Of a stretch of 64,000 bases of DNA, positions 57,601 through 64,000 are shown piece after piece (the first letter of the stretch is position 1; every line of letters starts with the position of its first letter). Below the pieces are notes generated by a model. That model was not told where the DNA came from and did no database searches. It saw nothing but the letters and a program-made list of their open reading frames with translations. Source of the stretch: Symsagittifera roscoffensis (lineage: Eukaryota > Xenacoelomorpha > Acoela > Convolutidae); the NCBI RefSeq assembly GCF_963678635.1, contig NC_087063.1, positions 22,576,701-22,640,700 on the forward strand, written 5' to 3'. Position numbers and translations under genes: made by a program.

Positions 57601-59599
57601 TGAGCAGCTTGACAACGTATGCTCATATTTTAAATACTAAGTCTCGAAGCGTGTATAGCTTGCATAAAAAAAGTAAAAGCGTCTTGCAAAACCCATAAAT
57701 ACAACAATTTTGTTTCGGTTTTTAATAGAGTACATGCTGCGTTTACTTTTCGAGCAGAAACTAAAGAACTTTTCTAGTTCTTTCGTGCAGAATATAAATC
57801 ATTAATTCGACTTCATTCAGCTCTCACTTCAATTTAATTGCCCTGAGATAGACCATATAGCCAATTAAACGGCACATCAATGCACATAAAACATACAACT
57901 GAAAAATAAAATGACTCATCAAAATACAAACGTTTAATTCATGTTAACAAACTCAGGCAAAAAAATTAGTTAGAACTCGATTCCTTTATAGCTTGCATGT
58001 ATGATGACATACCTTCCAGAGCCTGTTTGTTTTTGGAGTAGCTGCAACCAAGAGAACAGCAATGTGTAAATAAAAAATTAACCACAATCGTCGTTCAGAA
58101 AAACTGGCAATGTATAATTTCAGTTTAAAAATACATCAAATTAGAGTTAATCATAGAAGAATAATAATGAAACATAATTTTCTTACAAATGGCGGAGTAG
58201 ATGCTTGGGACAAGTCGAATGGCTGGATTGCATTATTCATCGAAGTATGATTCATCCCCCCTATGAGACTCATAGAACCCCCCGAATGAGGTGGCAGCAC
58301 CTCATTTGCCCCTCCCCCGCTCAAGTGAGGGTTATTTGACGAGGACACTACTTGGGACATACATGTCGGGGGGAGGGGTGCGGCGGCTGACATGGCTTCT
58401 AACGAAGGGGGGATAGAGGATTGTAGGTAGCAGTAAGATGGTTCTGAGAATGGAGGGTGGGAGTTGAGTGCAGCAGCAGCCGCCGCGATTGAATCTGGGC
58501 TGGATTTGAGACGCATCACGTCAATTGTGTTCGCTGCATTGGAAGAGGGAGTCATGTTGTTGTTGTTGCTTGGTTTCCGAATTACCGACTCTAAACCAAA
58601 AAATGTAGATGATCAAACACCAATAAGTAGACCTGTATATAGAGACTCAAAAATGCTCCCAGGTCGAGAAATTATTTGTTTAATATTTTCTGAAACTTTT
58701 CTCAATTCACTAATGATTTTGTGAAAAAAAACTTCAATGAAAAAAGTACGCGAAATTTGTAAATTAATTTTAAAAAAATTCTAACCTTCAAATTCCAGCT
58801 CGATGTGCTGCGGGTAGTTGGACAACCTGAAACGAACAAACTATTTGTTTTTATGACTAAAACCTTTTAAAAAATCAAAAAGCTCAATTAGGTTATTGAT
58901 CTGACTACTTCACGAAGGGAAGGACCTTTGGCGTATAGTCTGTCTCTTTTGCGGGTCGATTTTAGTTACCTCAGTGAAAAGTTTTCAAATGTGCCATCAT
59001 AATAAAGCCCTATTGGTATTAGAATTCCACTAGAAAAAAAATCAAAAAGGCTGTCGAGAAAACGGGTCAGAAATTCCCTTTTTTTCAGACTAATTTCTTA
59101 TTCCTTCTTAATCAGTTTATTCCTCATTTTTTGCATTGTTTTCGCTAATATTAGCTGTTGTTATATCTTATTAATCAACTCTAGAATCTCTTACCCCAAA
59201 GAAAGCAACCGAAAAATGGATGTCGTAAAGTAATACCAAAGGGGGACCCTTTGAATCACAACGGCTCCATATTATTTTAACTTTGAGGAGGAGCGCTTGT
59301 CAAAAGAGCGATATTATAGGTAAATGTGCAATCTGTCGGTCAAAACCTTCCAAAAAGTGCTCAAAACGGTCTTTTTGTCCTGTTTTTTCACAAATTCAAC
59401 CTCAAGACCCTCCCCTCGGAAAACCTAGATCTGCCGCTGAACTCGTTGATTAGCACACATACTCTGTTAGGTGTTGCATTGCAGCTGGGTTGAAAGACAT
59501 CTGCGAATTTGAGTTGTTGTTCATTTGTTGGTGGTGTGGGTTGTTTGGGTTGAAGAAAGACCAGAGAGAGGGTAAGTTGGGCTGCTCAGAGGTCAGCAT
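51402..59599 (-). CDS. p53/p63/p73-family transcription factor with SAM domain (10 coding exons, 702 aa)
   Basis: A DNA-damage/germline-type transcription factor that binds p53 response elements as a tetramer in the nucleus. Exons (high to low): 59599-59463, 58826-58786, 58590-58187, 57117-56983, 56624-56401, 56091-55926, 53856-53712, 53426-53156, 52870-52579, 51695-51402. All junctions are GT-AG and all phases fit. Segments: transactivation-like LPSLWSFF near residue 10; DNA-binding domain about 200-405 with zinc ligands Cys290, His293, Cys355, Cys359 and DNA-contact NRRP (365-367) and VRICAC (Arg389); basic SAKRRKHD (438-445); tetramerisation domain about 460-485 (VFYIPVKGQ); SAM about 569-630. 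A SAM domain marks it as p63/p73-like, as in many invertebrates. An in-frame stop 13 codons upstream supports the start. Exon edges are my reading, without transcript data. Confidence 0.92.
51732..52130. repeat. Dispersed repeat in p53-family intron 9
   Basis: It begins caggggcggatctagg and contains a G-rich stretch, gcactttttgg repeats and ggcgccaaaggcgcc. Related sequence lies at 57290-57530 (intron 4 side) and, inverted, at about 59210-59446 (intron 1), which ends cctagatctgccgctg. Probably a non-autonomous DNA element. Confidence 0.5.
52579..52870 (-). CDS. p53-family exon 9 (linker and first part of SAM)
   Basis: An acidic/Pro linker followed by [18 protein letters not shown], the N-terminal helices of a p63/p73-type SAM domain. 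Acceptor TTCTAG, donor GTTAGT, phase 0. Confidence 0.85.
53156..53426 (-). CDS. p53-family exon 8 (NLS-like segment and tetramerisation domain)
   Basis: It encodes the basic SAKRRKHD segment and the oligomerisation strand-helix [17 protein letters not shown]. Acceptor TTATAG, donor GTGAGT, phase 2. Confidence 0.9.
53712..53856 (-). CDS. p53-family exon 7 (end of DNA-binding domain)
   Basis: It contains [17 protein letters not shown], the DNA-contact helix region matching human Arg273-Arg282. Acceptor TTTCAG, donor GTAAGC. A 2-kb intron separates it from exon 6. Confidence 0.95.
53860..55220. other. p53-family intron 6, distal part
   Basis: AT-rich intron sequence. 54060-54340 is related to the repeat at 62030-62400 (gaagctgagct-ttgcaccact, gaaagccgctaa, gtcgaaaaaactaga). 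No gene. Confidence 0.4.
55224..55345 (+). repeat. Short tandem repeat around gcacgcttaagccata
   Basis: Four copies of tttgcacgcttaagccata-tcgta, irregularly spaced over about 120 bases, with a diverged fifth. gcttaagc is palindromic. It lies in p53-family intron 6. Confidence 0.75.
55471..55764 (+). other. Open stretch in p53-family intron 6 (97 codons, antisense)
   Basis: It has a true ATG and reads [10 protein letters not shown]..., with [10 protein letters not shown] near the end. Base use is AT-rich like the intron, and no domain is recognised. Probably chance. Confidence 0.12.
55926..56091 (-). CDS. p53-family exon 6 (DNA-binding domain, second zinc ligands)
   Basis: It contains [33 protein letters not shown], with Cys355/Cys359 and the Arg pair matching human Arg248/249. 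Acceptor TTGCAG, donor GTTCAT (weak after GT). Confidence 0.95.
56401..56624 (-). CDS. p53-family exon 5 (DNA-binding domain, first zinc ligands)
   Basis: It contains [20 protein letters not shown] and TRCPNH, with zinc ligands Cys290 and His293, and ends SHLIR. Acceptor TTTCAG, donor GTACTC. Confidence 0.95.
56983..57117 (-). CDS. p53-family exon 4 (start of DNA-binding domain)
   Basis: It contains [13 protein letters not shown] and GALWT, matching the first beta-strands of the p53 DNA-binding domain. The acceptor is TAGCAG, a tandem NAGNAG site that could add or drop one Gln. Donor GTAAGG. Confidence 0.9.
58187..58590 (-). CDS. p53-family exon 3 (Pro/Ser/Asn-rich linker)
   Basis: It encodes a low-complexity linker with a poly-Ala run and Pro/Ser stretches, ending ASTPPF before GTAAGA. 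The acceptor is GGTTTAG. The donor leaves phase 0, matching exon 4. Confidence 0.8.
58786..58826 (-). CDS. p53-family exon 2 (41 bp)
   Basis: Short exon [13 protein letters not shown] between acceptor TTTCAG and donor GTTAGA. The phases (2 in, 1 out) join exons 1 and 3 without a stop. Confidence 0.7.
59463..59599 (-). CDS. p53-family exon 1 (start, transactivation segment)
   Basis: ATG at 59599-59597. It encodes LPSLWSFF, like the hydrophobic-Leu-Trp motif of p53 activation domains, and an Asn/Gln-rich tail. The donor GTATGT at 59462 gives phase 2. An upstream in-frame TAA supports this ATG. Confidence 0.8.
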
Positions 59600-60924
59600 A
59601 ATTCGAAGGTCAGTCACAGTCAAGGTCAAATATTCAAACTCTGATTAATGTAATACAACAGGTGAAGGATGAAGGTAGAAAGGCCGAATTAATAAACAAA
59701 AGAACGATATCGGTTGTAAGCAAACAAGAACGCTAAGAACAACAGCAAAATCTGAAAATTCAGACAGGTTTTTGTTCGATTTTGTTATAATTAATAAGTG
59801 AAATGAAGATTGGTGAGTGAAATGAAAATGATTATATTATCTCAACAATCCGTGTATCTAATTCGTTTAAATGAGTGGTTAAATAAGTGCGATATCAAAT
59901 GCTATCGGAATATTAATTGGTTATGATCTAGATTTTGAAGAAAAATAAATAATTAAAAAACGTACATGAAGTTGTGAGATTGCATAATAGATGATTAATG
60001 CTGTCAGAAATACAACTTGGTCCGTTTCAGAGCAAAAACAAAGAAAAATATAGTTATATGCTTCAGACGAGATGTAAAAGTAAGATTGGACTATGTAAGT
60101 AATTTACGACAAGGTACCAGAAAAATACTTGTTGAGTAATTCGATATTTTGGCTTGATTGCAATTTATTCTGCTCTAAAACCAATATGTGCTCAAATGTT
60201 TTTTCGCTAGATATATATTTGCTCAATCATTCGAATATATTTAAGTTATTTTATACTTAAACAATTCAATTATTATAAGCCAATACGTGGTGTGTCGTAC
60301 ACACGTGCCGCCGTGTGCCAAAATTCCGCTGAGGGGTATTAGTAATACTAATCAAAGAACTATGCAAAGGCAATAAAAAATATCACGTTCGTATGCTAGA
60401 ATGCAGATGGTTTCTCTTCTGAGCTTGTGATCGTTAATTTCAGCAATAAACTAAAATGAAGGTTGACTTTTAAAATTGCATGCAAATCTCATTTATATCA
60501 ATTTGAAGCAAATCAGATTACATGCACTTTTTGATTTTTTTTGTGTGGATTAATGTTTTGAGTTGAGAAAAATTTTATAATGGTCACTTTTCAAGCTTCA
60601 AGCAGCGTAAAAGTAAAATTAGAGGCTGAATTGAAGTTGGTTTGTTATCGATTTTTTAGCCGACGGAGCGAGCGTTGATATTTGACTCAATTGATACACG
60701 AGGCTAATTACTTTCATTAAGTTGGCTTTTGGTAATGCCGAAGTTACTTTGCGAACAGGTATTTTGCTTTTCATGGCGCATTAACTAATTGCTTGATTTG
60801 TCCAAAAGGAAATTCAACGCTGAATGCTCCTAATTGCTTTAATAGATTTCTCCTTATTTAATTAGTATATAATCAAACTTAGCTTGAATGAGTTTGAGTT
60901 TAATTTCGTGTCATGCGAAAATGA
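59600..60924. other. 5' flank of p53-family gene
   Basis: No gene seen. Promoter and any upstream non-coding exon of the p53-family gene are expected here, but no clear TATA or acceptor can be assigned. Confidence 0.35.
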
Positions 60925-61026
60925 GCCTCAAATTTCATAGCAAGTCGCGCCATAATTAATGATGCTATGATTAAACATGACGCAGTTGTACACAAGAGTG
61001 TAAATGCCAAACATGTTCTTACTTAC

Positions 61027-61126
61027 CAGCGGGATTCCCAGAAAAACCTATACTCCTGGCGAGTAAGGTAAACGGAACCAGCAATTTCAGCAGATGGCTG
61101 ACATGGCGCCACAGAATTTGACACAT
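61027..61126 (-). CDS. Possible first coding exon with signal peptide, copy 1
   Basis: On the minus strand ATG 61126 opens 33 codons with a hydrophobic run (LLKLLVPFTLLA) and ends at a strong donor GCTG|GTAAGTAAG (61027/61026). This looks like a secretory-protein first exon. The rest of such a gene would lie at lower coordinates; I find no matching downstream exon. Moderate to low confidence. Confidence 0.3.
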
Positions 61127-62279
61127 CACTGTTGACGAGTTACGATCATGGCGTATATTGTGATTAAAATCTTTTTTCGTTTACAATCCGAGCGATTGCT
61201 CCTTGTTGAAATCTTCATTAAAAATGAAAATTTCCATCATAGTCTAATCTAACCCATATAACGTATTTTTATGTGTGTTTTGAAATGACGATCCAGGATT
61301 GTTCAAACCTGGTCTCTGCTTAACTAATTTTTCCAGTACATAAGCGATATTTTCTACCACGTACCATTGGGGACAGATCCATTTTCAAGATCCAAAAAAA
61401 AACAATGCGCTTTTTTCATTCCGAAATTTCCTCTAATATCTATCGCTGAGGAATCTGCAGCTAGTACTTAAACACACTTCGTATCTCAAAACCAATTATC
61501 CTCCTACAAAACTACGCATACAAGAGACATTAAGCAGTATTATACCGTTCTCAAGATACTCATCGCAGCCTATACCAAGATAAAGATAACGTATGAAGTT
61601 CTTCGTTTTCGGAAAGCAATTAATGACTCACCATAAAACTCTTAATGACCGCAGATTATTCATTGCACATTTCATAATCATTAAGATAACTTGTGACTGC
61701 TACTGCCGCAACAAATTCTTTTAGCTCGATAAACATCAATGTATTGTGCGGCTCGATAAACCTCAATGATATTAATTCTATTTTCAAGCCAGAAACATCA
61801 CCAAATAATGTATGAAAACGAAAGCAATTGATCAATAAGTCGGAACCAGTGCAAAATGATTGCAAAAGTAATTCTCAGAAAACTCACATTTTTTAAAATT
61901 GGAGCGAGGCACCTTGGCTCTCATGTAAAAAACAGTGAAAATGAAAGCACAGATTAAGCCACAAACAAGAATTAACGGTTTCTCTGCAAGTCGCACCAAA
62001 GGTTCTAACCAATGGTAATTTAAATAAAAAAGTTTCAACTCGGAGAAGCTGAGCTACGCACCACTTGCGACACAAAACCCGAAAGCCGCTAAGTAAAAAA
62101 AATTCAAACCCTTAAAGTCGAAAAAACTAGACCTTTAAAATGAATGAGACTAGTTTTTCAACAAAAACATGCCAAAATAATAGAATGTGCAATCAGCTCC
62201 GAAAGAAAACTTTTCAAGCGGTAACAAAGCCGAACATACCTTAGCAGAAACCCTTTAAGCTGAAAAAAAATCAACAAGA

Positions 62280-62660
62280 CTTCAGACTTATAAAAAGTTA
62301 TTTAGTCACCCTAGCCCTCAAAACACTCACGGTCACGCAAAAAAAATTATTCGCTCGTCAAAAGACACAATATGAGGCCATCAAGCCGATTTAAAATAAG
62401 CCGAAATCTATCAAGCCAAAAAAAAATCAAGACTTCAACATTCAAAAATTAATAAGTCTCTCCCGCAATCAAAACCCACACACCTATACACAAAACAAAA
62501 CTTTTCGCTTGTCGAACGACGCAATAATTTAGGCCGAAATAGCCGGGCAAAAAAAACTGAAAAAATTAAGACTTATTCAAAATTATTAAGTCCCCTCGCC
62601 CTCAAAACACACACACGTGCACACAAAGACTTTTTCGCTCATCCAACAATGCAATATGAG
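62280..62660 (-). repeat. Degenerate minisatellite, about three 120-150 bp units
   Basis: The series ttaagtc-ccc-ccctcaaaacacac-acg-cacaaa-ttttcgctcgtc-aa-gacgcaatatgaggcc recurs near 62300, 62455 and 62590. It is the 3' end of the 1736-bp unit. A related copy lies at 54170-54330. Confidence 0.55.
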
Positions 62661-64000
62661 GCCTCAAATTTCATAGCAAGTCGCGCCATAATTAATGATG
62701 CTATGATTAAACATGACGCAGTTGTACACAAGAGTGTAAATGCCAAACATGTTCTTACTTACCAGCGGGATTCCCAGAAAAACCTATACTCCTGGCGAGT
62801 AAGGTAAACGGAACCAGCAATTTCAGCAGATGGCTGACATGGCGCCACAGAATTTGACACATCACTGTTGACGAGTTACGATCATGGCGTATATTGTGAT
62901 TAAAATCTTTTTTCGTTTACAATCCGAGCGATTGCTCCTTGTTGAAATCTTCATTAAAAATGAAAATTTCCATCATAGTCTAATCTAACCCATATAACGT
63001 ATTTTTATGTGTGTTTTGAAATGACGATCCAGGATTGTTCAAACCTGGTCTCTGCTTAACTAATTTTTCCAGTACATACGCGATATTTTCTACCACGTAC
63101 CATTGGGGACAGATCCATTTTCAAGATCCAAAAAAAACCAATGCGCTTTTTTCATTCCGAAATTTCCTCTAATATCTATCGCTGAGGAATCTGCAGCTAG
63201 TACTTAAACACACTTCGTATCTCAAAACCAATTATCCTCCTACAAAACTACGCATACAAGAGACATTAAGCAGTATTATACCGTTCTCAAGATACTCATC
63301 GCAGCCTATACCAAGATAAAGATAACGTATGAAGTTCTTCGTTTTCGGAAAGCAATTAATGACTCACCATAAAACTCTTAATGACCGCAGATTATTCATT
63401 GCACATTTCATAATCATTAAGATAACTTGTGACTGCTACTGCCGCAACAAATTCTTTTAGCTCGATAAACATCAATGTATTGTGCGGCTCGATAAACCTC
63501 AATGATATTAATTCTATTTTCAAGCCAGAAACATCACCAAATAATGTATGAAAACGAAAGCAATTGATCAATAGGTCGGAACCAGTGCAAAATGATTGCA
63601 AAAGTAATTCTCAGAAAACTCACATTTTTTAAAATTGGAGCGAGGCACCTTGGCTCTCATGTAAAAAACAGTGAAAATGAAAGCACAGATTAAGCCACAA
63701 ACAAGAATTAACGGTTTCTCTGCAAGTCGCACCAAAGGTTCTAACCAATGGTAATTTAAATAAAAAAGTTTCAACTCGGAGAAGCTGAGCTACGCACCAC
63801 TTGCGACACAAAACCCGAAAGCCGCTAAGTAAAAAAAATTCAAACCCTTAAAGTCGAAAAAACTAGACCTTTAAAATGAATGAGACTAGTTTTTCAACAA
63901 AAACATGCCAAAATAATAGAATGTGCAATCAGCTCCGAAAGAAAACTTTTCAAGCGGTAACAAAGCCGAACATACCTTAGCAGAAACCCTTTAAGCTGAA
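62661..64000. repeat. 1736-bp tandem duplication, copy 2 (runs off window)
   Basis: Second copy, offset 1736 bp. It differs by a few substitutions (for example acataagcg/acatacgcg). Confidence 0.92.
62763..62862 (-). CDS. Possible first coding exon with signal peptide, copy 2
   Basis: The duplicate of 61027-61126, identical in reading, with the donor GTAAGTAAG intact. If real, the upstream copy gives the gene a second first exon. Confidence 0.25.

Larger units (their letters stand above)
60925..62660. repeat. 1736-bp tandem duplication, copy 1
   Basis: gcctcaaatttcat at 60925 recurs at 62661, and the following sequence is near-identical to the end of the window, with only a few base changes. 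Confidence 0.92.

Overview
The window is nuclear DNA of an invertebrate animal. I cannot name the phylum. Evidence: a spliced p53/p63/p73-family gene with GT-AG introns, an animal-type AMT ammonium transporter with a polyadenylation signal, tRNA-derived SINE heads, MITE-like elements, and AT-rich intergenic DNA full of tandem and inverted duplications.

Region 1 (1-~28.9 kb) is one large Ty3/gypsy-type retroelement locus, partly tandemly duplicated. Order on the + strand: Gag zinc knuckles - protease - RT - RNase H - long linker - integrase - macro-domain ORF - 0.48 kb spacer - ORF1 with an SGNH-hydrolase module - ORF2 - ORF3 - PPT-like motif - putative LTR. A block of about 10.7 kb (Gag to mid-ORF1) occurs twice, with the junction at 10571/10572. 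Copy A (1-8036) and copy B (10572-18710) share an in-frame UAG in RT, two frame breaks around integrase and a UGA before the macro ORF. They were therefore copied as dead genomic DNA, not by retrotransposition. The downstream ORF1 (18711-23765) carries a 99-bp inverted self-derived insertion. The macro + SGNH + ORF2/3 cassette, bracketed by copies of a PPT-like 13-mer, is the most unusual content.

Region 2 (28.9-32.1 kb) has no confident gene. It holds a diverged repeat pair, a 29-bp tandem array and a nested fold-back repeat complex that ends about 100 bp upstream of the next gene. Region 3 (32157-33533) is a complete intronless ammonium transporter.

Region 4 (33.6-51.3 kb) is repeat-dominated: an inverted diverged copy of a satellite-like sequence, a 4.6-kb unit present 2.2 times in tandem (37056-47033), several MITE-like elements with a conserved hairpin, a 1-kb palindrome (49506-50510) and tRNA-like SINE heads.

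Region 5 (51402-59599, minus strand) is a p53/p63/p73 gene. I could assemble it as ten phase-compatible coding exons (702 aa): transactivation segment, DNA-binding domain with all zinc ligands, tetramerisation domain and SAM domain. Region 6 (59.6-64 kb) holds its 5' flank and a 1736-bp tandem duplication, each copy carrying a possible signal-peptide first exon on the minus strand. The transporter and the p53 gene have no evident functional link to the retroelement.
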